Source: Bacilli bacterium
Lineage (GTDB): Bacteria > Bacillota_I > Bacilli_A > RF39 > UBA660
DNA length: 10,470 nucleotides
Direction: 5' to 3'
Assembly (NCBI GenBank): GCA_028699175.1
Contig: JAQVVC010000030.1
Coordinates: 1-10,470 of the forward strand
Shown: piece after piece, positions 1 to 8,014 of the stretch
Layout of the letters: each line of letters starts with the position of its first letter
Position numbering within the stretch: the first letter of the stretch is position 1
Notes under the pieces: generated by a model
Told to the model about the DNA's origin: nothing
The model's input: the letters and a program-made list of their open reading frames with translations, nothing else
Databases searched by the model: none
Made by a program: the position numbers and the translations under genes

Positions 1-11
1 TAGGTGGTAAA

Positions 12-743
12 ATGAAAAAAATAATTTATCTGATTTTAATGTTATTTTTAATAACCGGATGTGATGCAACCTATAATTTGACTTTAGAAAATAATAGTTT
101 TACTGAAAATTTAGAAATAACAAATAATGATAAAAAGACATGGAATATTAATAATCCTTCTAATAAAGATATTAGAAATCAAACCTTAAATAGTGCTTTA
201 GCTACTGATTATCGAGAAGAAATACCTGAAGTAAATACCAAAATAGAAGGTATTAAATATTATGATATTAAAAATATTGATACCGAAAACACTTTAGGAA
301 TTAGTTATAAAGGTGATTTTACTTTATATGATTATCAATACTCAACTATTGTTAATACTAATGTTAAATCCTTTAATTATCAAAATAATAAAGATGGCAT
401 TATTATTAATATCAAAAAACCTATTGATGCTTTTAATTTATACCCAGAGTTAAATAATTTAACAATCAAATTTAAAACTAATCATCAAGTTATAAAAAAT
501 ACGGCTGATGATATAGTTGATGATGTATATTATTTTTATTTAAATAAAAATAATTATCAAGATAAAAAGATAATTATAGAATTAAGTAATGATTATAAAA
601 CAACATCTAATGATGCTTTAGAACCTGATGAAGACGGCTATTTTAATAAAAACACATTAATATTAGTTTATTCATTAATTGGGATTATTATCTTAATATT
701 TGGCGTAATAGTCTATATTAAAGTTAGAAAATATAATAATTAG
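12..743 (+). CDS. Putative lipoprotein with C-terminal membrane anchor, function unknown
   Basis: I do not recognise a family with known function. The 243-aa protein starts with a lipoprotein signal peptide: two Lys, a hydrophobic stretch and the lipobox I-T-G-C, with lipidation expected at Cys17. The body (about 20-210) is polar, rich in Asn, Asp, Lys and Tyr, and looks beta-strand-rich. Residues 215-237 form a strongly hydrophobic helix followed by K-V-R-K, a stop-transfer signal. The mature protein would be tethered outside the membrane at both ends, an arrangement also seen in LppM/DUF3153-type lipoproteins; membership of that family is only a guess. The ATG is preceded by AGGTGG with 4-nt spacing, so the start is well supported. 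The next gene, a VirD4-like ATPase, follows after 50 nt on the same strand but has its own promoter-like sequence, so a functional link is possible but unproven. The gene ends with TAG. Confidence 0.75.
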   Translation: MKKIIYLILMLFLITGCDATYNLTLENNSFTENLEITNNDKKTWNINNPSNKDIRNQTLNSALATDYREEIPEVNTKIEGIKYYDIKNIDTENTLGISYKGDFTLYDYQYSTIVNTNVKSFNYQNNKDGIIINIKKPIDAFNLYPELNNLTIKFKTNHQVIKNTADDIVDDVYYFYLNKNNYQDKKIIIELSNDYKTTSNDALEPDEDGYFNKNTLILVYSLIGIIILIFGVIVYIKVRKYNN

Positions 744-746
744 TAG

Positions 747-775
747 TGGAAAAATATCTAAAAATATAATATAAT
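747..775 (+). promoter_or_regulatory. Putative promoter for the VirD4-like gene
   Basis: A TGGAAA hexamer (747-752, 4 of 6 matches to TTGACA) lies 17 nt before a TATAAT (770-775), which overlaps a second TATAAT at 765-770. The start codon at 794 follows an SD-like GAGG at 784-787. In DNA this AT-rich, TATAAT alone is weak evidence; spacing and the intergenic position raise it somewhat. Confidence 0.45.
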
Positions 776-793
776 ACATGTACGAGGAAATAT

Positions 794-3034
794 ATGAAAT
801 TAAGAGTAACATCTAAAGATTTAATGATCTTTGCAATTTTTTGTTTCTTTCTGCTTTATTTAAGTGCAATAGCAGTATTAAATGTTACCTCACTTTTAAA
901 TGAAGGAGTTTTTTTTGGCTTGGTTCCTTTTGCAGCTTTTGCACCTCCATATTTAGGGGCAACTATTGTTGTATTTGTGGCAGTCATAATCTCGATATTT
1001 GTAAGTGTTTCATCTTATATTTTTGATCGAGAAAAAGGTATTGGACTAAACTTTGGTGAAAAAGAAGTAAAGGGATATAGTAGATGGTCTAAAGACAATG
1101 AAATAAAAAATGCTAAAGATGTCGATAAAATAAAAGTATCAGATTCTGATACTAAAGCAGCAGGGGTACCCTTAATTAATAATGGTAAAGAAATGTGGGT
1201 TGATAATGGTGAAAATCATACTATTGTTATTGGGGCAACTGCAAGTGGTAAAACGACTGCTGTCGTAGATCCTTTAGTCCAAAGTTTAGCTAAAGCTGGC
1301 GAAAGTATGATTTTAACTGATCCTAAGGGAGAATTATATCGTAATCATAGTGAGATGTTAAAAAGTAAGGGTTATAATATAATTGTTTTAAATTTTCGTA
1401 ATCCTAGTCTTGGAAATGCTTGGAATCCTTTAACATTACCTTATAAATTATATAAAGCTGGTAATACAGATAAGGCAACTGAATTGTTAGATGATGTTGC
1501 CCTTAATATATTAAGAGGAGCTAAAACAGATGATCCATTTTGGGAAAGTAGTGCAGCTGATTACTTTTCCGGATTATCTTTAGGTTTATTTGAAGATGCA
1601 ACTGAAAAAGAAATTCATTTAAATTCAATAAGTTATATGTCAACAGTTGGTGAAGAAAAATTTGCTACTAGTGATTATATTAAAGAATACTTTTTATTAA
1701 AAGGTGAATCTTCTAGTCCTTATGTTTTTGCTTCAAATACTATAAATGCTCCTAATGAAACAAAAGGTGGTATTTTATCAGTATTTAGACAAAAAATTCG
1801 TTTATTTTCATCTCGAGAACAATTATCAGAAATGCTTTCTTATAGCGATTTTGATATCCGAGAAATAGGTACCAATAAGACAGCTGTTTTTATGATAATT
1901 CATGATGAAAAAACTACTTATCATGCTTTAGCAACTATTTTTATTAAACAATGTTATGAAACATTAATTGATGTAGCTCAAGAAAATGGTGGTAAATTAC
2001 CATTTAGAACTAATTTTATTTTAGATGAGTTTGCTAATATGCCACCACTTAAAGATGTTACTGCTATGGTAACAGCAGCAAGAAGTAGAAAGATAAGATT
2101 TACCTTTATTATTCAAAATTTTGCTCAGTTAAATGATGTATATGGCAAAGATGATGCTGATACTATAAGAAGTAATTGTGGAAACTTAATTTATTTAATT
2201 ACTACTGAGCTTGCTGCTCTTGAAGAAATAAGTAAATTATGTGGGGAAGTAAAATCTAAAGAAAAAGAGAAAACTTCTTCAACACCACTTATAACGGTAA
2301 GTGATTTACAAAAAATGAAATTAAATGAAGTCATAATTTTAAAAAGTAGATTAAATCCCTTTCGAACTAAATTAACTCCTAGTTATGAAATAGATTGGGG
2401 CTATAATTTTGCCAGTGGTACAATTGCTGAAAGAAAAGTAAGTCAAATCGAATTATTTAATATAAAAGATTTTGTCAAAACTAAAAAAAGAAATAAATTA
2501 TTTGAATCTTTAGAAAATTTTGAAAAGAATAATGAAGTAACTACTAAGAATGTTTTAAATCCTATGTTTACCAAAGAAATAAATAATGAAATAGAAGATG
2601 ATAAAGAAGTTATTAATATTCAAGAAGAAAAATCTACTCCAATTATTTCATTTAATCCTTTAAATGAACCACTAGATGATTTTAAAGAAGAAATAAAATC
2701 TGAAGAACCTAAAATAATGAACAATATTCCTGATGTTAAAGATCAACAATTTAATATTGAAGATTTAATAAAGAGAATTGATGCCAAAATTCTTGAACTT
2801 GAAAAAGAAGAACAAGAACAAAATAAAAAAGAAAATATCAATGAAGAAAATGATGAATATGATAAATTAGAAAATACGATTTATGAAAAATTCGATGATT
2901 TTATTAAGACTTCAAATAATGAAGAAACTAGCGATCCAGTAATAAATGTTGATGGAGAAAGCGTAATAGTTGATAGCAATAATGTAACTGATGATCAGTT
3001 TTACGATGATTTCTTTACCGATTCAGAAAGATAA
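794..3034 (+). CDS. VirD4/TraG-family type IV coupling ATPase
   Basis: Type IV coupling proteins are membrane-anchored hexameric ATPases that bring DNA or protein substrates to a type IV secretion or conjugation channel. The 746-aa protein has two N-terminal membrane segments (about 11-33 and 42-75). A VirD4/TraG motor domain follows: Walker A G-A-T-A-S-G-K-T-T at 147-155, a D-P-K-G-E motif near 176-180, Walker B F-I-L-D-E-F at 408-413 followed by A-N-M-P-P, and the A-A-R-S-R...Q-N-F-A-Q-L segment at 428-446 typical of the family. From about 575 to the end is a long, very acidic, low-complexity tail rich in Glu, Asp, Asn and Lys, with a probable coiled coil near 665-705. Gram-positive VirD4-like proteins are often near 600 aa, so the tail is an extension and may bind a partner (inference). 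The ATG has GAGG 6 nt upstream. No relaxase, VirB4 or other conjugation gene is in the window; neighbours are chromosomal housekeeping genes. Family call is firm; substrate unknown. Confidence 0.93.
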   Translation: MKLRVTSKDLMIFAIFCFFLLYLSAIAVLNVTSLLNEGVFFGLVPFAAFAPPYLGATIVVFVAVIISIFVSVSSYIFDREKGIGLNFGEKEVKGYSRWSKDNEIKNAKDVDKIKVSDSDTKAAGVPLINNGKEMWVDNGENHTIVIGATASGKTTAVVDPLVQSLAKAGESMILTDPKGELYRNHSEMLKSKGYNIIVLNFRNPSLGNAWNPLTLPYKLYKAGNTDKATELLDDVALNILRGAKTDDPFWESSAADYFSGLSLGLFEDATEKEIHLNSISYMSTVGEEKFATSDYIKEYFLLKGESSSPYVFASNTINAPNETKGGILSVFRQKIRLFSSREQLSEMLSYSDFDIREIGTNKTAVFMIIHDEKTTYHALATIFIKQCYETLIDVAQENGGKLPFRTNFILDEFANMPPLKDVTAMVTAARSRKIRFTFIIQNFAQLNDVYGKDDADTIRSNCGNLIYLITTELAALEEISKLCGEVKSKEKEKTSSTPLITVSDLQKMKLNEVIILKSRLNPFRTKLTPSYEIDWGYNFASGTIAERKVSQIELFNIKDFVKTKKRNKLFESLENFEKNNEVTTKNVLNPMFTKEINNEIEDDKEVINIQEEKSTPIISFNPLNEPLDDFKEEIKSEEPKIMNNIPDVKDQQFNIEDLIKRIDAKILELEKEEQEQNKKENINEENDEYDKLENTIYEKFDDFIKTSNNEETSDPVINVDGESVIVDSNNVTDDQFYDDFFTDSER

Positions 3035-3059
3035 ACTCAAATATGTTTATCTTTTTTTT
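3027..3059 (+). terminator. Rho-independent terminator after the VirD4-like gene
   Basis: A perfect 10-bp stem (3027-3036 with 3045-3054, core GATAAAC/GTTTATC) closes an 8-nt loop and runs into an uninterrupted T-tract at 3052-3059. The hairpin overlaps the last codons and stop of the VirD4-like gene. Confidence 0.8.
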
Positions 3060-3078
3060 ATTATTCATATATTATATT

Positions 3079-3294
3079 ATGAAAATATTAAAAAAATCAG
3101 AATATCATAATGAAGGTATTTTTATTAATTTAGATATCTTATATAATCCTTATCAAAATTTACTTAATAACCATAATATACATTTGAATAAATCAAAAAA
3201 ATATTATATTTATTGTAAAAAAGGAATTAAAAGTAAAAGAGTAACGGCAATATTAGAAGCTTATGGGTATGATGTAACTTTAGTAATTGACTAA
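3079..3294 (+). CDS. Short rhodanese-like protein
   Basis: Rhodanese-like domains carry sulfur on an active-site Cys as a persulfide. The 71-aa product ends with the most conserved part of the fold: Y-Y-I-Y-C-K-K-G-I-K-S-K-R (about 42-54, catalytic Cys46 in a C-x-x-G-x-x-S loop), then A-I-L-E-A-Y-G-Y-D-V. E-Y-H-N-E-G...I-N at 8-17 resembles the usual E-Y-x-x-G-H-I...I-N segment. The N-terminal strand and its D-x-R motif appear to be missing, so this is shorter than a normal domain of about 90-100 aa. The start is uncertain: the frame is open from an ATG at 3043, but that codon lies in the loop of the preceding terminator and would add only T-tract-encoded hydrophobic residues (F-I-F-F-L-L-F-I-Y-Y-I). 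I prefer the ATG at 3079. Neither start has a visible SD. The gene may be a functional small sulfurtransferase-like protein or a decayed one. Confidence 0.6.
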   Translation: MKILKKSEYHNEGIFINLDILYNPYQNLLNNHNIHLNKSKKYYIYCKKGIKSKRVTAILEAYGYDVTLVID

Positions 3295-3304
3295 TTCTTT
3301 TTTT
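3280..3304 (+). terminator. Weak possible terminator after the rhodanese-like gene
   Basis: A 5-bp stem TTAGT/ACTAA (3280-3284 with 3290-3294) with a 5-nt loop is followed by TTCTTTTTTT. The stem is short and AT-rich, so only the position at the stop codon and the T-tract support it. Confidence 0.35.
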
Positions 3305-3331
3305 AATCTATTTATTAATTGTATTTTATAG

Positions 3332-3337
3332 TATAAT
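3332..3337 (+). promoter_or_regulatory. Putative -10 element for the TVP38-like/rmuC/argS run
   Basis: A perfect TATAAT lies 13 nt before the TVP38-like start, just downstream of the weak terminator. No good -35 is seen at 16-18 nt, and the distance to the start codon is short. Confidence 0.35.
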
Positions 3338-3350
3338 AAAGATGTGATTG

Positions 3351-3941
3351 ATGATGGAATTTTTAAAAAATATCGATGTATTTATAGCTACTTTATTTGA
3401 TACTATTGGTTTATGGGCACCAATTCTTTCTAGTATTTTAATTTTAATTGAATCAATATTACCAATTATGCCTTTAGCTGTTTTTATAACTATTAATTTT
3501 TACTATTTTGGAACCATATCAGGATTTTTATTAAGTTGGATATTAACTTGTATTGGTTGTTATATTTCTTTTTTAATCTTTAGACATAAAGTTAAATTTT
3601 GGTTTGATAGCAAATTAGTTAAAAAGAATGAAGGCAAGCTTACTAAGTTAATGATAATTGTCAATAGTTTAAGGTTTGAACAATTAGTTTTACTTCTAGC
3701 TATACCTTTAACCCCAGCATTTGTATTTAATATTGTTGCTGGAGTTTCAACTATGAGTAATAAAAAATTTATTTGTTCTCTTTTACTCGGTAAAATATTT
3801 TTAGTGTTTTTTTGGGGATTTATTGGAACAACCTTTCTAGAGAGTCTCACTGAACCAATAAAATTTTTACAAATAATATTATTATGTATCTTAGCATTTG
3901 TAATAAGTAAAATAGTAAATAAAAAGTTTAATATAGATTAA
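3351..3941 (+). CDS. TVP38/TMEM64 (VTT-domain) membrane protein
   Basis: This integral membrane protein of about 196 aa belongs, by pattern, to the TVP38/TMEM64 group of the VTT/DedA superfamily, several members of which act in lipid transport or scrambling and membrane homeostasis. Hydrophobic segments lie near 22-40, 41-76, 110-132, 140-162 and 170-187. The segment A-I-P-L-T-P-A-F-V-F-N-I-V-A-G (about 117-131), followed by S-T-M-S-N-K-K-F, is the characteristic re-entrant VTT motif (P-x-x-P....N...AG) with the usual Lys-Phe-containing follow-on. TTG 3348, ATG 3351 and ATG 3354 are consecutive in-frame starts. An extended SD-like stretch at 3338-3348 (9 of 11 matches to AAGGAGGTGAT) overlaps the TTG and favours ATG 3351 or 3354. 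The stop codon is 9 nt before rmuC, and its last bases abut the rmuC SD, so the two are probably co-transcribed. The substrate cannot be told from sequence. Confidence 0.82.
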   Translation: MMEFLKNIDVFIATLFDTIGLWAPILSSILILIESILPIMPLAVFITINFYYFGTISGFLLSWILTCIGCYISFLIFRHKVKFWFDSKLVKKNEGKLTKLMIIVNSLRFEQLVLLLAIPLTPAFVFNIVAGVSTMSNKKFICSLLLGKIFLVFFWGFIGTTFLESLTEPIKFLQIILLCILAFVISKIVNKKFNID

Positions 3942-3950
3942 GGAGAAATA

Positions 3951-5009
3951 ATGGAGTATATAGTAATAGCACTTTTAGTAATAATAATTATATTATTAAT
4001 TATTTTATTAGTAAGAAGAAGTAATAATGAAGAAATAACTTTAAGGTTAGGTAAATTTGAAACTGATTTAACCAAAGAATTAGGAGAGTTTAAATTTGAT
4101 TTTAGCAAAAGCCTGCAAAATGATTTTAAAGGATTAAATGAAACTATTGAAAGAAGATTAAATTATATTAATGAAAAGGTGAATGAAAGATTAGATGCTA
4201 ATTTTGAAAAAACTAATAAAACTTTTACATCTATTTTAGAACGAATCACTAAAATAGATGAAGCTCAAAAGAAAATAGATAGTTTGTCAGGAGATATAAT
4301 TGCTCTTCAATCAGTTCTTACTGATAAGAAAACGAGAGGTATATTTGGAGAAACGAATTTAAATTATATTTTAGATAGTATATTTGGTAAGAATGATAAA
4401 ATTTATCAAACTCAATACTTACTAAGTAATAAAACCGTTGTAGATGCTATTTTATTTGCACCACAGCCTCTAGGGACAATTGCGATTGATTCAAAATTTC
4501 CGCTTGAAAATTATCAAATTATGACTAATACTAAATTAGATAAATCGATAAGAGAAGAAGCTAAGAAATTATTTAAAAGTGATGTCAAAAAACATATTGA
4601 TGCGATTAAAAATAAATATATAATTGATGGTGAAACAGCAGGAGAAGCTATTATGTTCTTGCCCGCTGAAGCAATCTTTGCAGAAATAAATGCTTATCAT
4701 AGTGATTTAATTGAATATTCATATAAATCAAAAGTATGGATTACTAGTCCGACTACTTTAATGAGTACTTTAACTATAATTGGGATGATTTTAAAAAATA
4801 TGGAAAGAGATAAATATGCTAAAATTATTCATGAAGAATTGAATAAATTAAGCACTGAATTTGATCGCTATAAATCTAGGTGGGATAAATTATCAAAAAG
4901 TATTAATGCAGTAAGTAAAGAAGCTGAAGAAATAAATATAACCACTGATAAAATCACGAAAAGATTTGCATCAATTAATAATGTAAATTTAGAATTACCA
5001 GAAGAATAA
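3951..5009 (+). CDS. rmuC: DNA recombination protein RmuC
   Basis: RmuC proteins have a PD-(D/E)XK nuclease-like core; in E. coli loss of rmuC alters recombination at inverted repeats. The precise biochemical role is not settled. The 352-aa protein has an N-terminal membrane anchor (residues 2-22) followed by R-R, then a predicted coiled coil (about 30-120). The conserved core follows: K-K-T-R-G-I-F-G-E (126-134), V-D-A-I-L-F...A-I-D-S-K-F-P-L-E-N-Y (164-188, carrying the D-S-K nuclease-type residues), G-E-A-I-M-F-L-P-A-E-A-I-F-A-E-I (231-246) and V-W-I-T-S-P-T-T-L (262-270). A further helical segment ends the protein. Length is typical of shorter Gram-positive RmuC. The ATG has AGGAG 6 nt upstream. 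It sits between the TVP38-like gene and argS in one probable operon. The family call is secure. Confidence 0.95.
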   Translation: MEYIVIALLVIIIILLIILLVRRSNNEEITLRLGKFETDLTKELGEFKFDFSKSLQNDFKGLNETIERRLNYINEKVNERLDANFEKTNKTFTSILERITKIDEAQKKIDSLSGDIIALQSVLTDKKTRGIFGETNLNYILDSIFGKNDKIYQTQYLLSNKTVVDAILFAPQPLGTIAIDSKFPLENYQIMTNTKLDKSIREEAKKLFKSDVKKHIDAIKNKYIIDGETAGEAIMFLPAEAIFAEINAYHSDLIEYSYKSKVWITSPTTLMSTLTIIGMILKNMERDKYAKIIHEELNKLSTEFDRYKSRWDKLSKSINAVSKEAEEINITTDKITKRFASINNVNLELPEE

Positions 5010-5033
5010 AAAAAATTACCTAAGGAGAATATT

Positions 5034-6779
5034 ATGAATTTAATTGATTTTTTAGAAGCTGAAATAACTAAGTTAATAAAAAGTATTGGCTATGAAGATG
5101 AAGTAAGATTATTAGTAAGTGGAAGACCCGATTTAGGAGATTATCAATATAATGGGGCTTTTTTGCTTGCCAAAAAATATCATAAAAATCCAGAAATAAT
5201 TGCTGAAGAGATTGTTAATGAATTAAAAAAAACCAACTACTTTGCTAATTGTGAAAAAGTAAGTTCTTTTATTAATTTAACAATTAGTAATGACCTACTA
5301 ATTAAGTATGTAAATGATTTAAATAATAATTTAAATATTAATTTTCCTAAATATCAAGAAGAACTTATTTTTTTAGATTATGGCGGAGCTAATGTAGCTA
5401 AAGAGTTACATGTCGGCCATTTAAGAAGTGCTAATATTGGCGAGGCTTTAAAAAGATTATTAGTAAGTGTAGGCTATAAAACAATAAGTGATGTTCATTT
5501 AGGTGATTGGGGAAGACCAATGGGGCTTATTATTAAAGAAATTCAAGAAATGTATCCTAATCTACCTTATTTTGATAATAATTTTAAAGGTGATTATCCG
5601 CAATTTAATGTTATAACTAACATAAGTGATTTAAATAATATTTATCCCAAAGCTAGTTTAAAAGCAAGTCAAGATAAAGAATATTTAGAAGCAGCTCGAC
5701 AAATAGCTACTGCTCTTCAAAGTGGTCACAAAGGTTATTATGCTTTATGGAAAGGGTTTTATAATATATCAGTTACTGATATTAAAAGAATTTATAATAA
5801 ATTAAATGCTACCTTTGATTTATGGGAAGGTGAAAGTGATGCTAATAAATATATTCCTGAAATGATGGAATATTTAAAAAGTAATAACTTAACTGAGATA
5901 AGTGAAGGGGCGATGATAATAAACGTTAAAGAAAAAAATGACAATCGTGAAATACCTCCGGTTATCTTAATTAAAAGTGATGGTGGAATTCTTTATGATA
6001 CTACTGAACTTGCTACTTTATATTACCGAGTTAAAAGATTTAATCCTAACAAGATGATATATTTAACTGATATTCGTCAAGAATTACATTTTGTTGGTGC
6101 TTTTAGAGCAGCTTATAAAACTAATATTGTTCCTAAAGAAACTAAATTAGAACATTTAGGTTTTGGGACTATTAATGGGCCAGATGGTAAACCATTTAAA
6201 ACTAGGGATGGTGGGGTATTAAGTTTACAAGGTCTTATTGATTTAGTTACTCTTGAAACAAGAAAATTAATTAAAAATAATATTAAAGAAGAAGATAAAG
6301 ATAAGTTAGCTGAAGATTTAGCTATTGCTGCTATTAAATATGCTGATTTACTTCCTAATCGAACTAGTGATTATATATTTGATCCCGTTAAATTTAGTGA
6401 TCTAAATGGTAAAACTGGTTTATATTTACTTTATAGTACCGTAAGAATGAAATCCCTGCTTAAAAAATGTGATGAAGCTAGTATTAAACCTAGTACATAT
6501 AAAATATTAAGTACTAAAGAAGAAAGAGATATTATTATTAATTTATTAAAAATAAAATCAATAATTGAAAAATCAGTAAGTACAAGAACAATAAACGAAA
6601 TAGCTGAATATTTATATAAATTAACTAATAGTTTTAATGCTTTTTATGGTAAGCATGAAATATTAACAAATAAAGATAATAGTAAACAGACAAGCTGGAT
6701 TACTTTAACTAATATTGTTTTAGAAACTAATTTAAAATTATTAAATATTTTAGGAATTAATGTTCCTAATAAAATATAA
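5034..6779 (+). CDS. argS: Arginyl-tRNA synthetase
   Basis: This is the cytosolic class I aminoacyl-tRNA synthetase that charges tRNA-Arg with arginine using ATP. The 581-aa protein has the N-terminal tRNA-binding domain (about 1-90), then the catalytic core: D-Y-G-G-A-N-V-A-K-E-L-H-V-G-H-L-R-S at 115-132 with the HIGH motif as HVGH (126-129), H-L-G-D-W-G at 155-160, D-T-T-E-L-A-T at 322-328, and the KMSK-equivalent region G-K-P-F-K-T-R-D-G at 385-393. The C-terminal DALR anticodon-binding domain starts near residue 445 (Y-I-F-D...G-L-Y-L-L-Y-S-T-V-R). Length is normal and no catalytic element is missing. The ATG is preceded by AAGGAG with 6-nt spacing. It lies 24 nt after rmuC and is followed by a strong hairpin, so it is the last gene of its run. 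Confidence 0.97.
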   Translation: MNLIDFLEAEITKLIKSIGYEDEVRLLVSGRPDLGDYQYNGAFLLAKKYHKNPEIIAEEIVNELKKTNYFANCEKVSSFINLTISNDLLIKYVNDLNNNLNINFPKYQEELIFLDYGGANVAKELHVGHLRSANIGEALKRLLVSVGYKTISDVHLGDWGRPMGLIIKEIQEMYPNLPYFDNNFKGDYPQFNVITNISDLNNIYPKASLKASQDKEYLEAARQIATALQSGHKGYYALWKGFYNISVTDIKRIYNKLNATFDLWEGESDANKYIPEMMEYLKSNNLTEISEGAMIINVKEKNDNREIPPVILIKSDGGILYDTTELATLYYRVKRFNPNKMIYLTDIRQELHFVGAFRAAYKTNIVPKETKLEHLGFGTINGPDGKPFKTRDGGVLSLQGLIDLVTLETRKLIKNNIKEEDKDKLAEDLAIAAIKYADLLPNRTSDYIFDPVKFSDLNGKTGLYLLYSTVRMKSLLKKCDEASIKPSTYKILSTKEERDIIINLLKIKSIIEKSVSTRTINEIAEYLYKLTNSFNAFYGKHEILTNKDNSKQTSWITLTNIVLETNLKLLNILGINVPNKI

Positions 6780-6808
6780 AAAAATTAACAATTTAGTTAA
6801 TTTTTTTT
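6780..6808. terminator. Bidirectional terminator between argS and the CofE-like gene
   Basis: A perfect AT-rich 10-bp inverted repeat (6780-6789 with 6796-6805, inner AATTAAC/GTTAATT) has a 6-nt loop. It is followed by T's on the + strand (6801-6808) and, read on the minus strand, by T's from the A-run at 6778-6784. It starts just after the argS stop and reaches the stop of the convergent gene, so it can end both transcripts. Confidence 0.75.
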
Positions 6809-7991
6809 AATTATCAGCATAACTATCAAAATAATTTTGAATCAATACTACTGGGGTTCCTTTATCACCACTACCTGATGTTAAATCAGCTAAAGAACCA
6901 ATTAAATCAGTTATCTTTCTTGGGGTTGTGCCTTGAGATTCCATCCAACCAGTCAAATTTTTATTTTTATGTTTTATTTCTTCTTTGATAGCTTTATTTA
7001 AATTATCGCCTTTTAAATTAGAAAACTTATTATCGGCAATAAATTTTAATTTTATTTCATTCGGATGACCATTTAAACCTTTAGTAAATGCTGGTGATAC
7101 TACTGGATCTGCTAGCTCCCATATTCCACCACTAGGATCTTTAAAAGCGCCGTCTCCATATATCATTACTTCGATTTTTTTATTAGTTAACTCTTGCATT
7201 TTCTTTTGAACTTCTAAAACTATTTTTTCTCCATTTCTTGGAAAAAGTTTTAAATATTCTTCAGTTGCTTTATTAGATCCTAATAAGCCATATAAAGGAT
7301 GATAGCCATGATTACTATTTTTTTCATTTAATATTTCTGTTAAATCATAAACATTATTATTTTCAGATAATAATAAATTTTTAGTTCTTTTTCGGGAATG
7401 AATATCACAGCATATTATATCGTTAGTGAAATCTAATATTTTTTGAGGATTGTTTGTAAAAATAAAATTAATTTCACAATTTTCATCATTAACTAATTTT
7501 TTATAAAATTCAACCATATTAATCCCAGTAAAAGGATGTTTATAATCTTTGAATTTATCATTATATTCTTCTTCTAATATGGTATCTCCTAGATTATATC
7601 CTAATTTATATAACTTATCTTCATCCATAATTGAGTTACCAACTTCATCACAAGGAAAACTTAATAGCATGGTTATTTTACTACAAGATCTAGCAATGCC
7701 TTTTAAAATAATAGAAAATCTATTTCGACTTAATATTGGGTATACTAAACCAATATGCCCTGATTTTATTTTTTTACTAACTTCATTTGCAATATCATTT
7801 ATATGAACATAATTATTTTCTGAAATTGCAACAACTGCTTCAGTAATGGCAATAACATCATTATCATTAAACTTAAAGTTCTCACTTATACTTGCATCTA
7901 TTAATGATTTAGTAATTATATTAACCAAATAATCACCTTTTTTAATTATTGGTGTTCTAATACCTCTTACAACAGTACCAACATTTCTCAC
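6807..7991 (-). CDS. CofE-like coenzyme F420-0:L-glutamate ligase family protein
   Basis: CofE/FbiB-type enzymes add gamma-linked glutamate to F420-0 with GTP. The 394-aa protein matches the family: R-G-I-R-T-P-I-I-K-K-G-D-Y-L (9-22), D-V-I-A-I-T-E-A-V-V-A-I (45-56), Y-G-D-G-A-F-K-D-P (278-286) followed by G-G-I-W-E-L-A-D-P-V-V-S-P-A-F-T, and a C-terminal T-P-R-K-I-T-D-L-I-G-S-L-A-D-L-T then S-G-S-G-D-K-G-T-P-V-V-L (356-383). At about 394 aa it is clearly longer than archaeal CofE (about 250 aa). No other F420 genes are here, and this type of host is not known to make F420, so the true substrate may differ; COG1478 members have been implicated as folate enzymes (FolC2) in Chlamydia. The start is GTG with GAGG 7 nt upstream. 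Own extended -10 promoter; convergent to argS. Family call strong, activity open. Confidence 0.85.
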   Translation of the reverse strand: MRNVGTVVRGIRTPIIKKGDYLVNIITKSLIDASISENFKFNDNDVIAITEAVVAISENNYVHINDIANEVSKKIKSGHIGLVYPILSRNRFSIILKGIARSCSKITMLLSFPCDEVGNSIMDEDKLYKLGYNLGDTILEEEYNDKFKDYKHPFTGINMVEFYKKLVNDENCEINFIFTNNPQKILDFTNDIICCDIHSRKRTKNLLLSENNNVYDLTEILNEKNSNHGYHPLYGLLGSNKATEEYLKLFPRNGEKIVLEVQKKMQELTNKKIEVMIYGDGAFKDPSGGIWELADPVVSPAFTKGLNGHPNEIKLKFIADNKFSNLKGDNLNKAIKEEIKHKNKNLTGWMESQGTTPRKITDLIGSLADLTSGSGDKGTPVVLIQNYFDSYADN

Positions 7992-8014
7992 TTTACTGCC
8001 TCATTTCCTTATCT

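Noticed and set aside
3560..3850. Open frame of 96 codons on the minus strand
   Set aside because: It lies wholly within the TVP38-like gene, which has clear family motifs; this frame has no SD or recognisable domain.
7549..7806. Open frame of 85 codons on the plus strand
   Set aside because: It is antisense to the well-supported CofE-like gene and has no recognisable features.
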